64,000 nt of DNA from Monosporascus cannonballus (Eukaryota > Ascomycota > Sordariomycetes > Xylariales): assembly GCA_004154925.1 (NCBI GenBank), contig QJNS01000702.1:62001-126000 (forward strand). Reading direction: 5' to 3'. Below the pieces are notes generated by a model. That model was not told the origin of the DNA and did no database searches. It worked only from the letters and a program-made list of their open reading frames with translations. Shown one piece after another: positions 12,051 to 24,446 of this stretch (positions within the stretch are counted from its first letter, which is position 1; the number at the start of each line of letters is the position of its first letter). A program made the position numbers and the translations under genes.

Positions 12051-12785
12051 AGACCTGTCAAGCTCTTACCAACCTCTAGGATAGTACAATCCCTAATACT
12101 ATATATACAAGATCACATTTTAACACTTACTTTGGAATATTCTTTTTGCCTTATAAATTACTTTATTATAGCCTTTTTTACAAAACTGTTTTTAATATAA
12201 ATTAGGAAAAATTAATGTTTAATCGTTAAAATGTTAAAAGAATTAACTGGCTTACTTATTAAACTCACTTACTTATCTAAATCGATATTATAATTTAAAA
12301 CTGCTTATATATTGAATTTGTATTTTTATTTTCTGTTTATAAAAACCGTATGTTACGGCCGGGTCCACCGTAGCAGCTCCAGGATATATGCAGCTGTAAG
12401 CACCAAAATGATTGCCACAATTGCGATCATTCCACCGATCTTTTCCCCTGGTGGCGCAGCGGTATAAGGTGCAGCCGTTAAATCCGACCATTCCACTGAT
12501 CTTTTGATCGGCTCTATGGCGTAGTGCAGCGATAACATCGTAGTTTTTTTATTTTTTTTTCAAACCAAAACTAATCTGTGCCAATAATAATTGACACACT
12601 CTTAATCCACTCAATAACCCCAATAAAACTAAGAAACCAACTAGAACTTAAAAAACCAAGACTAATTTCCCAACCGTAAATACAACAGCTGAAGATTGTT
12701 TGCAGACGGCAATACAATGATGCATTATCCCACGAAAACTCTATTCATGTCTTGATGCTATGCTATAGCGAACAAATCTGCGTTA
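12051..12785. other. Intergenic region 3' of the HET gene
   Basis: AT-rich up to about 12350, then normal composition. About 12400-12540 contains two diverged direct copies of a block of about 60 bp beginning cattccac(c/t)gatctttt. A T-rich run lies at 12542-12562. It probably includes the 3' UTR of the HET gene close to 12785. No other gene is clear. Confidence 0.55.
12353..12538 (-). CDS. Possible small membrane protein (61 aa), doubtful
   Basis: A 61-codon frame is open in unmutated DNA. Residues 33-55 (GGMIAIVAIILVLTAAYIL) form a plausible single transmembrane helix, preceded by a Pro/Ala-rich stretch and followed by Arg residues. The frame overlaps two diverged copies of a direct repeat, and another frame on the same strand is also open, so chance is a real option. 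It could be a last exon or a gene fragment. I do not recognise a family. Confidence 0.2.
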   Translation of the reverse strand: MLSLHYAIEPIKRSVEWSDLTAAPYTAAPPGEKIGGMIAIVAIILVLTAAYILELLRWTRP

Positions 12786-15700
12786 TTACTGTAGATTAAC
12801 TACAGTGCATTCAGCATTCTCGAATAGGGGACAACTCCTAGGATACTTTCTGTACTGCCACACACCCATCCCGATTCTCTCAAAAGCTCTCGTCACCTTT
12901 GGGCTTTTCTTTAAGACCAGAAACCACGTCTCAGGCCCTGGTCCAGTCCTCTTTGACCCCGAACCTGTTAGTCCGTCCTCCCATGAGAATAGACGGAGAC
13001 AATAATACTGCACTTCGTTTCCTCGCACTTCTGGGCTTGAAGATGGAGATGATTCCTTAGTACCGTGTTCCCACAAGCAACAATTTGTTGTACCAAATAT
13101 CCGCGCAAGGCATCGACCCCCGATCCAACAGCCTGCTTGAATGTCATGGCCCCTCTTGGTCGTTGCAGCCCACTCTTGGTCTAGGAAGACTTCCACACTT
13201 CTTAAGTTCTTCGATCGCGCAAAAGATCGTGTCCTTCTATTATGCTTCCACCAAATATTCTGGGGTTCGGTTAATTCCTCATCGAATACCGCGAGTTCGA
13301 CTGGTGCCAGGCTTCCTGAGAGTATAACTTGACCACCTGTGACGCTGCCTGTTGGGTCATCGGAAGAGCAATACTGACATTCAACACGAAGGACCTCACA
13401 CTGAATTCGAAACCTCCCCGCAAATCTTTCCGCCCAAAATGGGGGCGAGAATGGAAACTGGACCCATCCGTCCGTAGAGGCCCATGACCAGGTTGGGGCA
13501 CCTGCTTGACCGCTTTCTTGTGTGGGTATCCTAATAACCGGTGTGAATCCCACCACTACCCAGGTCATGTCAGTGATTAAGACTTCCTTCCACAGCCCAG
13601 CGAGGTAGACATCTGAGACACTTGTCCCCGCCTCGCGTCGCAGGCTCTGCTGAAATATCTTAGCTAGGCCTTGAATTGCGACTAATTTGTCTTCTCTCCG
13701 AGATAGGCCTCGTCGAGAATAGTCGGAAACTAGATCTCTCCAGACCCCGAATATTCCGAGCTCATGGCTCGAAATCTGCGCTGGAACTTGGAGATGCGCT
13801 TTCCCAGCTGTTGGAACTTTCATCTCATCTCCCTTCTCACCTTCCCCTGTGACATAACCGCCTCCGTTAGATGATGTCCAGCCAGCTGGGAAGGCAAGCT
13901 GGATTATAGGATCTGTAATTCCTAGTTCTTCTATGGTCGTTCGTACGTGGTCGTCGTCCTTTATGAACCGTTCACCATAGTCCTCAAGCGTCTCAAGGAT
14001 CTGCCTGACCTGACCATTCAGCGCAAAACCATGACCGTCGTCCTTATATGCATTGCAGGCGCCATCAGTTGCCTCAAAGATCTTCTTCGCCCACCACATC
14101 CCAGCCTGATGTATCTTGGCGTCTCGCTCGTCCTCGTCGCTGTCAACATCGTATGTGTAGAACGTAGCGAGAGTTAATGATCCGGGTTTCGACTGCGGGG
14201 TCTTTGCCCGATTCCATTTCGTTTGCTCTCCCCTGCGCCGTATCTTCGTGTGCTTCCAATCGCCCGGGTTGATTGCGGCTCCAAGCTGGCTGTATAAGGT
14301 TGACTTAGGCTGCTCCAGAGTATGTGCACACTCGCAGATCTTCCGACAAACGCACTCCCATATCATTTCCTTGCCATTGTAGCAAAGTCTCCGCCGGGGG
14401 AGTACGCTTTCCTGCAGACACCATCCGCGCTTGTCAAGCGAGTGAGTGTCATCCTGGTCACCGATATAAGTCGTGCCCGGTCGGATGAATACTTCCGGCG
14501 TCGAGGCGGTCTCGTTGTCCGCGATCAGACGACATTGCCAGCTAGGATCGGCAAAGGCTTGCTCGCCCAGGAACCTCTCTGTGCAGGTGGCCGGCTCCAA
14601 GGCTGCGATAGTAAGGTAAGAATTAGAGTAAATGCGGTCCATCTGCGAAGCATCCCGAAGCCAAGCAATCCGATCATCCTGGATGATGCACAATGCATCT
14701 ACCCACAGATAGGGTATGCCAAGTCCCCTGCAGACTGTAACTGCGTCTTGCACACCAGGAGGCATGGAGCTGAGAGGGATATTCTGAAAATGCGTTGATA
14801 TGTTCTTGGTAGTGGTCTTCAGCACACTATCAGAATGCGGCCCCCAGCAATAACTCAGGCACGCATAAGGCCCAGGCGTCACTGGTTCGACAAGAAATGG
14901 TCCGCGCTGCGAACCGCACGATTGCACATCAAGAACACGACTTGGCATATACCCGGGGTCTGGTGGTTGACAAGCTGCATCATTGCAGATGCAGTAAGAT
15001 AGCCATTGCGCGGCCCGGTTAATAGCAACGTGAGATGAGGACTTGTCGACTATGTCCAGTGTTTGATTCAAAAACCAATCAGGCCTCGGAACGTCTTCGG
15101 AGATGCCGTCAACTGGCGTTAGGTCCTCAGAGACATCGTCATCTTGTGCTTGGTCATCTGATGACCTAGTTTCATACATGGGACTATCTGACTTCGGTTA
15201 GCCTTCCATGTCATTGAACAAGCCTAAGCTCATAGGAGTTTGGCGGCTAAAGCACAGCTCCCGGGGCTGGTAATGTCTATCCCACGCTACAGTGCTATGG
15301 TCTAGGAAAATCCTACTTACTGTGTGATTGTCGCATGAGAAATAGCGAGTCAGTTGAGATTCCTTCTGGTGTCTGTAGTTCGATTTTCACGATCGAGTTG
15401 CCCAGGAGACTATTCGCGTTCCATACGAAGTAGATCCATGACCCGCAGTCCTCATTTTCCTTTAACCAGCCAGGTTTATACTGCTCGATCGCTCTTAGCA
15501 GTAGTGAGCAACTTGGACACGAAAGGCTCGCGCAGTATAAGTACTGCGATACCTGATGGCCGGAACCGGACTGTGATTTAGCTTTTTCTGACGACAAGGG
15601 ACATCGAAAACTTGAGGGTTCGCCATGGGCCCCACCGGCCTGATCTTGATGTTGACTTTGGTGGTGACGACGGCTGAACAATCCTCTTCCAAAACGAGGG

Positions 15701-15795
15701 ATTCGATCCACTTTGTCGGCGCTGTTCGCCCTTTCCCGCGAATGGTGGTGGCCCATCGCAGATGGTTTGAGAGCCTGATGTCGATTCACAAACAC
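12786..15795 (-). CDS. HET-domain protein (heterokaryon incompatibility type), two exons
   Basis: Proposed gene: exon 1 15795-15321, intron 15320-15188, exon 2 15187-12786, giving 958 residues. The splice keeps the frame: exon 1 ends with one base of a codon and exon 2 runs on through AGT CCC into the Met at 15179. Exon 1 has a His/Gln/Ser-rich start and then the usual N-terminal segment of HET proteins (YCASLSCPSCSLLLRAI followed by beta-strand-like residues to KIELQTPEG). Counting from Met 15179, the HET domain (PF06985) shows YACLSYCWG at 105-113, YLWVDALCIIQDD at 157-169, a MDRIYSNSYLTIAA block at 180-193 and RGWCLQE at 251-257. Residues about 300-797 are a variable C-terminal region. HET proteins trigger cell death after fusion of genetically different hyphae; the partner here is unknown. 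It is the only intact gene in the window. The start codon is uncertain (Met at 15756 is an alternative). Confidence 0.88.
15188..15320 (-). other. Predicted 133-bp intron in the HET gene
   Basis: On the minus strand the donor is GTAAGT (15320-15315), the acceptor CAG ends at 15188, and a branch-site match GCTAAC lies at 15202-15197, six bases before the CAG. Length and motifs fit filamentous ascomycetes. It joins two open frames without a shift, which supports one gene rather than two. Confidence 0.82.
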
Positions 15796-16174
15796 GGTGA
15801 TTTAGGCTGCTTGAATGTCCGAATACTATGCACGACATTTGATGCATCCGTCTTTCTGCAATGATTCGCATATCAGTATGCGAGGGGAAAAAAGAAAATC
15901 AAGAAACGGGGTACCAAGCCATTTAGTGTTATCGGCAACAAGCCTAGTCCTATCCCAGACCGGCCGGGAGGACCAAATGCGGGATACCGATAGGTGCTAA
16001 AAGGACTACGTAACTTGCCTCATTACGATCAGGTCCCCTTTTTGGAGGTTGTGGCTGCGCCTGCGGCGTAGCAGCGGTAGCCATAGCTACAGCTTTTGTC
16101 AGATATAAGGGACATCAGTTCTGTTGTTGTATTAGGCTAATTGCGTGCGCTCTCGTAACCCATACAACTCTTGG
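15796..16174. other. Upstream region of the HET gene
   Basis: Normal-composition DNA that should contain the promoter and 5' UTR. A GC-rich imperfect repeat of ggctgcgcctgcggcgtagcag type lies at about 16048-16095. Open frames on the plus strand in 15.6-16.0 kb are shadows of exon 1 or chance. The unmutated island ends at about 16170. Confidence 0.5.
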
Positions 16175-16272
16175 ATAACCTAGCAACCGAATATATATAT
16201 TACGATTAAAAGGTAACCTTTCCGTATTTAGCGTGCAAAAGCATACCTGGCTAATTAATGCAGCCCTTTAAT
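16175..16272. repeat. Dispersed repeat copy 1 (about 98 bp)
   Basis: It aligns along its length with 42974-43070 (ataa(c/t)ctagcaac at the start, (a/t)gcagccttt-like at the end), with mostly transition differences. It sits at the border between the HET island and AT-rich DNA. Flanks of the two copies do not match, so this is a short dispersed repeat or the edge of an unknown element. Confidence 0.7.
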
Positions 16273-19188
16273 ATCTTAAAATATTTAAGGTATTAATTCT
16301 TACTTTTTATTAATTTTTAGGGTGTAATAATCTAATACATTTTATGTCAATAATTTATTGTTTTAATCAAGTAATTCTATTTTAAAATCATTGGTAAAAT
16401 ATCTTTTCGCCACCTAAAAGCTTTTAAAATATTTATTAATTTTGATTACTTCGTAAAGTACGGAGAAGCTTTTTATATAAAGGTTTTCGTTAAGTGTTTA
16501 TTAATATATCATTCGTTAATATATACTTTGTTTTAATTGAATGGTTTTACTTATTTTTCCAACTTAAGAATGATATATATTTTCGTATTGCATTTTTGTT
16601 ATAGAGGATAATATTAGTTTAACGCATTACGTAATTTGCAAATTGTTAAATTTTATTTTTATCAATTTTATTTGACGTAGATTTTTAAATTTATAATTTT
16701 GAGAAAAATAAACAAGTGTTTTTGTAACGGTTTACGTGTCGGTTATCACTATAATTATTATATCTTATTTGTTAATTTTTATTGAACTGTTTTTTTAAAT
16801 AATTCTAAAATGTAAATTTAAAAACAACTTTTAAATTAATAGTATTATTCGTAACTAAAGATTATAGTCTATACGTACTAAGTTTTCATTAAAAAAATAA
16901 AAAATGTATATTAGTTTTAGAATTTATTCAAATATTACTATATTTGTAATTTGATATTATATAATATTATAATTTAAATATAATGTCGGTAATAAGAGTA
17001 TTATAAAATAAATATCGGGCTATTTAAAATATAACATATATAAGAGTAAATTTAATTATTAAATATATATGAACCACATTTAAATACGTTAAATCAAAAT
17101 GAAATATTAATTTGATATTATCTCTGAACAAACTCAAAGTATTATTTAGATATTTTTTAAAAAGAAAAGAAAATAATTTATTTCTAAAATTAAATTAAAA
17201 TAAAAGAGTTTTCGAAAACCACAAATTAATAAACATTTATATTTTTTTAGAAAAATATCATATATTAAACTTGAATAAATTATACCATTAACTAAATATT
17301 AATTTTATATATATAACAAAGAGATTGTTCAGAAAGAAACATACTGTTCTTAATAAAAGCATTATAAAGCTTATAAAGAACGAAATTAAATTTTAAAATC
17401 GTTATTATATTAAAAAACGATTCTACTATATAAATACTTTAAAAATATCTTATAATCTATATTAGAGAAATTCGCCGAAATCAAAATATTTATAATATTT
17501 TAATATTTTAGCTTTAAATCTCATTACACTCTAAAAATAATTATAATTCGATAAACCGTTTAATAATTGTTAACCTATATATATTATTATATTCCACTTT
17601 AAATATATATTCCTTTCCTATTATAAACCATATTTTATATCATCATAACCAAGGATAATTATTAAATGTTACACTAGAGATATATATAAATTAAATGATA
17701 TTGTTTTCATTATTGAATTTATTAGTAATTTCCAAAAACAGATGTTTTTACAATTATTTAAATAAACCTTCTCACATTTAAAATATTTTCTTTAATTTAT
17801 ATAATTAATCTATTACAACTTCGGAATAATAATCGTACAACGCGTTTATATATTTGGATTTAACACTTAAATAGTTTCTATAGTACTAAATTATAGCCTT
17901 TGTAATTGAAAAGATATATATTTTAAATCATTAATATCTTTTACCTTTGGTACTTCATCGGTCGATGACTTAATGTTTATATAAAAGAAACATTACTTTT
18001 TGAATTAAATATAATTTGTTTTATGTGATAATGAACTTAGATAATACTTTATAGCAGGAAATATACAAAACATTTACGATTACGGTCTGCGCAATACATT
18101 TGTTTTATTACCGTTATTTGAAATTAAATCATTTAATAATTATAATCGGAATTAAAATGAACGTATATAATTAATTTCAAATTTAGAGAAATTGAAATAT
18201 AAGAATGGTATAAATTATTTAATCTTTTACTAATAAATTTATGATTATTTATTTGATGCCTTTTCTAAGTTGAGATTATTTTGTACTAAAACTTTCGACT
18301 TATTTTACACTGAAATTATTGTACTTAACCTGTTATTTGATATATATATATATTTATAAGATCTGCTGTACAAAGTTTAAGATTTCGACTATTCCGAATC
18401 AGTCAGCTGATATAAGATTCATTATAGTTCTAGTTTGGTAGCAATTATTCGGCTTTAAAATAAGACTTTATAAGATTAAGAGATAATTTATCTTAATCAT
18501 AAAACCTAAAAATCAGCTATCTCATTCGAAAATTATGAGTATAATACCTGTTGGATAAATTATATAGCAATATAACGTCCTATATATTTGGTTTACACCA
18601 AGAAATATGGCTTAAACTCGAATATATTTTGTGTATATAGTTTTGTAGATTATCAGGTAATTAAATTTATATATTTGTTGAAAAATACATTACAGTTTTC
18701 TTTTATACACATAAAGAATTAATTTTTAAAATGGTTAATGTTTTTTAAAAAGTATAACTTGTTTATTAAATTATAGATTTTATAAATAATAATCCTATTT
18801 AAGAAAAGATTTTAAATTTGGCCAATATGCGTTATTTAGCAAACGAAGAATATAATGGATTTATATCTTTAAATTCAATTTTCAACACAATGACATTTTA
18901 TACTAGTCTTAATTGTAATATAAGCTATATAACCGAAGTTTCGTCAGTAAACATATGAAAATATAAAATTAAATATTATTATGGCCGTTTTATATGTAAA
19001 ATATATATAATAAACTCTTTAGAAAATTCATTAAAATAAATTATTTATAAGATTTCAGTAATCCAAATAGATTATTCGTTTAAAAATATTTTTTTAGTAA
19101 ATCAAATACCTTAATAATGGTTTATCTTAATGTTATCCTTTTATAATTTTAATTTTTAAACGTTTTATATTTTCGTTTTAAATTTAAG
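16273..19188. other. AT-rich region, no gene seen
   Basis: Very AT-rich DNA with no long frame and no LTR, terminal repeat or motif I can place. It keeps more CA and TG dinucleotides than the RIPed elements and may be older decayed sequence of a different kind. The TATAG duplication of element A starts at 19189. Confidence 0.6.
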
Positions 19189-19193
19189 TATAG

Positions 19194-19548
19194 TATAACG
19201 GCTAGGAGGTTTAACCAACAATTAAATCTTAGTCGTACGGGTTTATGTTAGCAAAAGTATCGTGGGAAATCTGAACAATAAATACAGTAATCGTATTACG
19301 TTTCGTAATAACAAAGGTACCTTAGGTAATAAATTATTATTTTAAATTAAAGCTATCTAAAGTTATGGAAATAGTAAACATATATATCCTATTTCTATTT
19401 ACTGGCTTACTACCAGTAAATTGGCGATCCGGCTTATTAACTTATTACTAATGAATTGGTAATCTTTTACGTTGTCTATTCTACCGTACATTTGTGGTTA
19501 AGTTATAACAAGCCGTTTTTGGAAACTATGGTTCGTTAGGTCATAATA
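19194..19548 (-). repeat. 3' LTR of chromovirus A (355 bp)
   Basis: The edges are tataacggctaggagg and ggtcataata, RIP forms of TGTGACGGCTAGG and GGTCATGACA. Two copies of the 35-bp minisatellite lie at 19396-19465. Its partner at 40246-40635 has three, which accounts for the 35-bp length difference. An A-rich purine tract in element sense follows the right edge. Confidence 0.92.
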
Positions 19549-19707
19549 CGATTTTTTTTCTTTATAAATCTTGCCTTTCAACTTTTTTTTTTAGTAAACT
19601 TCTTATATATATTTAATATGTTTTCCGGTATGTTGAAACGTCATTTTCGTAAATCTGAATAACGATTTACCCTGGTTAATTTAATTAAATTCGAAAGTTT
19701 TAACGTA

Positions 19708-20171
19708 ATATATTATCTTTTTTATTTCGCCTGATAGCTTAATTACCAAATTATGGACGGGGTTTTTCATTATAAAGAATATGTTCGTCGAAGTTGTTCG
19801 TATGACGGGATAAAAATTTCTGTTTTTATGATTAATCGTTATACCGCGAAATCGAAAAAATTAAAAAAAAGGAACTGGCGGCCGAAAAATCCTTATCAAA
19901 AGCTTTAACGAGTTTTTTTCGAATACGCCGTTAGCATTAATATTATTAGTTATAGGGTGCAAAATTCGTAAATGGTATTTTTTTAGTTGCTGGACGAATT
20001 TCCGGAACTTATATTACAAAAGATAAAATCCGTTATGGCCATTTAGGCTGCTAAGAATATAGACGTTGTTAGAACGCCGTAAGCTTTTTGGATAACGTAA
20101 ACTGGAGAATAATTATTTTAGATAATTCAGTTATTACTGGTAAAGAATTTTTAATAAATGTTAAACGTTAA
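19708..20171 (+). pseudogene. Antisense Zn2Cys6-like ORF of chromovirus A, RIP-killed
   Basis: On the strand opposite to gag-pol, between the chromodomain and the 3' LTR. The first part reads as six Tyr codons with the exact spacing Y-X2-Y-X6-Y-X8-Y-X2-Y-X6-Y (first at 19714, last just before an Asp), that is, a Zn2Cys6 cluster in which every Cys codon has gone from TGT/TGC to TAT/TAC. The segment KEYVRRSCSYD ends the cluster. After a small frameshift follows a charged helical stretch (EKIKKKELAAEKSLSKAL, then RIRR). The end FLINVKR and stop resembles FLIGVRR in E and SLINVER in F. The likely start codon is now ATA (19708). The stop overlaps the pol stop by 11 bp, as in E. See findings. Confidence 0.72.
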
Positions 20172-23100
20172 TAAAGGTTTTAGTAAATCTTTAGGTATTT
20201 TCAGAATCCGGATGTTTTTTTTATTTAATTAAGTACTGGGTAACTCCGTTTTATTTTTACGTATCGAAAATTTTCTCCACTTTGTATCTTTGTACGTCTT
20301 TTATTTTCATATCATTTTATGCCGTATATATCTTAATTATATCCGTTATTAATTCGAATAAAAAAACATAAAAAAGTGGATAAAGTTTAATTTTTGATAC
20401 AAACTTTAATTAATAATTATTTTCTAAGATTGTTTTGACGATTTTATATAAACCGATATATTTAAAATCTAGTTTATATTCAGTTATTTTAGTTGAATAT
20501 TTTTTATAACGAAAAGAAACTATTTTTTCTTTTTCGAAAGTTAATCCTTTTAACTTTTTCTGGTTATAATATTTGTTTATTTAATTTCGTACGAATTCTA
20601 ATTTTGTTTTTATTTTGTAATACAGTTATCGTAATTACTTTAATATAAAAATTACTTTGATATTAATGAAACCGTTATTACGTATTCTTTTATAATTTTT
20701 TAAAATAAAGCAGGAATTCGAATTTATTAATATTATCTTAATGTTTTTAAAATAATTAGTATTATAGGCAAATTATATAATAATTAAATTTTTAATCGAA
20801 TTATTTTGTTTTTAATTAATATAATATCGTAAGTAAATTTTTAACGTTTAATTCGTTCGTTCCGTTTATTCGTTCGTTTAAAATCTAAATACGTTAAATA
20901 ACATATAATTTAAACCACTTTATGATATTAAGCTTTCTTAAAACTTAAATACAAATGTTAATTTTTTATTTGAAATAGTTGTTATTAATAATACATATAT
21001 GCTAAAGATATATCTAAAGATAATATATGCCATTTGTTCGGTATTTGTACCTTTATAATATGGTAAAAAATAAGAAAGTTTCGTAAATCGGTCGACAATT
21101 ACGAAAGTGCTATCGTAATATATTTCAGTAGTTGAATCTTTTAAAAGAAGAAATTTGGTAATAAAATTCAAAATAATTAAATATTATAATCGCTTTATAA
21201 TTAATAATAGCAATAATTTTTCGTATGGTTTATGTTATCGAATTTTTACTTTAACATAAATATTATATTGCCATATAAGCTTTTATGTTATTAATTTTAT
21301 GTTAAGAAAGAAATATATACGTTAAAGCCGTTTTAAGGTTTTATAAATCCTTAGATATCCGTATAACTAATATTTATGTATTTTTTGTACTAAATCTTTT
21401 TAGTATTTTTTTAGAACTTATATTTTACTTATTCTTTTATTTTTTAGAAAATTATCGTTATATTATTAACTCTTTTAATATATATCGAAAGGTATTCCCC
21501 GAATTATTATACTTTATCATAAGCGTAAATATCTTTTTATAATAATATCGAAAATTATATAACTAATTTTAATTAATTTCTTTCGAAATCCGGTCGTTTA
21601 TTTAAAGTATTTATTTTATTATTTTTTGAGTTTTTTCTATAAAGAATAACGAAATCGAAATCCGTTAATATTTTTATATATTTTAATTATTATTTTATAA
21701 TATTCATGGTCGTAATAAATCGGATAAGATTTTAATAATTCGTATACACCTTAATTTGGTATAAGTTTTTTTTTAAAAAAATATCTAAATTCTCGAAATG
21801 CAATAATAATAACCATAAATGTCTTATTTGGAATACCGTAATTAAATTTGGTTCCTTTTAACTTATACGAAAAAAATATAATAAAATGCAATCTGCCTTA
21901 ATTATCTTATTATCCAATTATTGCTTTTAACGTATAATCCGAAATATCGGTTTTTAATTTCACGGGATAATTTAAATTATATGTAATTAATATTAACTTA
22001 TTAATAATCGTATCTTTAATATCTTAAAATGCCTTTTTCGTATCTGGCGTCTATTTAAATCTTTTTATAAAGTTCGTTAAATATATAATTATTTTATTAA
22101 AGTTTCGAATAAACTTCTTATAATAATTGGCGAATTTAAAGAATACCTATATTTCCCTAATTGTCGTCAACGTTTATTATTTTATAATTGTAATAACTTT
22201 TTAGGTGTTTATTTTAATATATCCTAGGATAATAATATATTCCAGATATTTTATTTCCTGTTTGTAAAATTAATTCTGTTTTACGTTAACGAATAACCTT
22301 GCGTTTTGTAAAACCTAAAAAACTCTATAAACATATTCTGCGTATATTTTTTCTGTTTTTGAAAAGATAAAAATATCGTTAAGGTAACAAACGACGAAAA
22401 TATCGAAATATGTTCGTAATATATTATTTATTATCCGTTAGAAAATTAGTAACGTATTCGTAAATTTTATGACTATAACCAAATATCTATATAATTGGTA
22501 TTGCGTTTTTAATTTTTTTTTATATGCCTTTTTAACTTTTATTCAATTATATTTATTTTTAAAATTGAACATTATAAATTATTTAATTCCATAAAATTAA
22601 TATTTTATTTCCGTAATTAAGAATAATAATATTCGAGTTTTAATAATAATATGGTTTAATTATCGATAATCAACCATAAATCGTAATTTTCCGTTTTTGT
22701 AAATACGAAAAATATAAAATATCCTGCTAGTAATTTCGAAAATCGAAATTATTCTTTTTATAACCGATCCTTTAGGTATTTTTTAAAAATACCTAATTTA
22801 TTTTTGCTAAAATTGTAAATAAGGTAAAACTTCGTCGAAAATTCTTTTTTAAAGATTATTTTAAAATTTTATTTGCTATATTCTACTAATTTCGTATTAA
22901 CCTCCTTCTTAAAAATTACTTATATTTGCAATATTAAAATTATATATTAATTGAATTTTTTAAATTTTTAAGTTATTATTTTTGTTATTTGAAATCGTTA
23001 TTTAAATATTTTAGTTTTCCGTTAATAATAATAATATATCGTATTTTTCTTTAATATTTGTTTTTTTTCTTATATTTTATCCTGATACATAATTAAGTTT

Positions 23101-23500
23101 TTGTTATATTCTTATCCTTATATTTATCGTTATTATCGATCGAATATTAAAATCTTAATTCTTTTTTTATTTATTAATAAAGAATAAAACGAATTTTACT
23201 TGGCCAGTTTTACCGTTAATTAAACCTCCGTATTGGCGTATTTATGGTAATCTTATGATTATATCGTAATTTTTAAATAAAACGATATCAAAATTAACTA
23301 TTTAGTATTATCCTTACATAAAAATCTCGAAATGATTAATTTCGCAAGTAAATTTTCCGTTATCGTAAGCAAATTCTTAACTTTCGACATTTGTCTTTAT
23401 ATAAGGTTTTAACATATATTTCTATAGTAATTTAAGCTTATTAACCATATTTAATATAATATAATTGCCGTCCAAAACTCCGTAATTTAATATTATAATA
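20161..23500 (-). pseudogene. pol relic of chromovirus A (protease, RT, RNase H, integrase, chromodomain)
   Basis: The C-terminal chromodomain ends at the stop 20163-20161, with a HPDSENT segment just before. The integrase core is an open stretch at 20938-21171 with STFVIVDRFTKLSYFLPYYKG and the following NTEQMAY. RT at about 22130-22450 shows CYLNDIFIFS (catalytic YLDD with Asp to Asn), then NARLFVN and YKQEIKYL. Protease lies at about 23.2-23.5 kb by alignment with E and F. In the family this polyprotein makes cDNA, integrates it and is guided to heterochromatin by the chromodomain. Inactive: many stops and several shifts. Confidence 0.85.
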
Positions 23501-24296
23501 TATTAATACATTCCGATTCGTATATTTAAAAGAACAAGGTTATTAATGGCTTTTATCGTTACGTTTAACACATTTTTTGGAAAAATTTTTAACTTCTTTA
23601 AATTTCGTTATTTTGCAGCTCCTTTATATATAACCTTTTTTATTCATTTTTATTCGAATTTGTCGAACTTTATCTGCTTTTTTTCGTTTAGCGCGTCAAA
23701 TTGCTATATTTGTCGTTACTACCGGCGTATTATTCTTTAAAGTTATATCAATTATTTTAAATTTAAATATAATTCGTTCCTTATCGAATAAATTATTTTT
23801 TTATATTTGCAATTATAGCTTATTATATATCGTCCTAATTATCGTTTTAAATATCTTTTACAAATTAACGTATTTCTTTTTAATCACTTTTTTATAAAGG
23901 TTTACAATAAATATTAATTAAAAATGAAAATTCATAATAACTTTTTAATAATCATTTTTTATACGCTGCATTAATTCTTTTTCCGTTGAATAATTATATT
24001 ATTAAAAATAACTAAAAAAGGTTTTTTACGGATATTATGTTTGTTCGGACCAGCTTTTTACTTCGGCCAACTATTAGATATTTCTAGGGTTATAGTTCAA
24101 AGCTGGCAATATTATTGCTTATTATTCTAATTATTTCCGATAAGGTTTGGAAAATCGAATCTCTTACAATATATACGCGTAATTCGTACGTAAATATATT
24201 ATTTCTATTTTTCGTAATCGGGATATTCTCGTCGTCGACAGTATATAATATGCGTTTTGCCGTATTAATTCGAAATTCCCGGATAAATTTTTTCTG
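23501..24296 (-). pseudogene. gag C-terminal part of chromovirus A, up to the insertion of B
   Basis: An open minus-strand piece at 24090-24302 contains LYTVDDENIPITKNRNN and VRDSIF. The same block appears in E (63.1-63.35 kb) and F (48.58-48.74 kb), so it is a family-specific region between the zinc knuckle and the protease. The upstream part of gag resumes at 38901. Plus-strand frames here are shadows. Confidence 0.75.
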
Positions 24297-24446
24297 TGTC
24301 ACGGCGCTGTACGTCTCCTGGGTTTCTGGAAGATATTCTGTTGTCGTACGAGGAAGAAAGAAGAGAGCTATTTAGTAAGCGCGTAACGCTTACATATATA
24401 TAGCGAAACGGCGGCTTAAATAAACCGCTTTGTTAATGCTGTAATA
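24297..24446 (-). repeat. 3' LTR of element B (150 bp)
   Basis: It runs from TGTCACGGCG to tgctgtaata (RIP form of TGCCGTAACA) and aligns base for base in length with 38751-38900. Shared internal segments include tcctgggtttctg and gcgaaacggcggcttaaata. Confidence 0.92.

Noticed and set aside
14322..14798. Plus-strand frame of 158 codons within the HET gene
   Set aside because: It lies opposite the HET domain codons, which carry all the known motifs; the plus frame has no recognisable domain.
15625..15864. Plus-strand and alternative minus-strand frames over HET exon 1
   Set aside because: Only the minus frame of 15795-15321 joins in phase across the intron and matches HET N-termini; the others are shadows.
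16273..19188. Possible LINE or further LTR element
   Set aside because: No RT, endonuclease or poly-A end could be read, and no part aligns by eye with other regions of the window.
24292..24296. 5-bp target duplication for element B (ttctg against ttttt)
   Set aside because: One difference could be RIP but the last base is a transversion, so it is not counted as a confirmed duplication.
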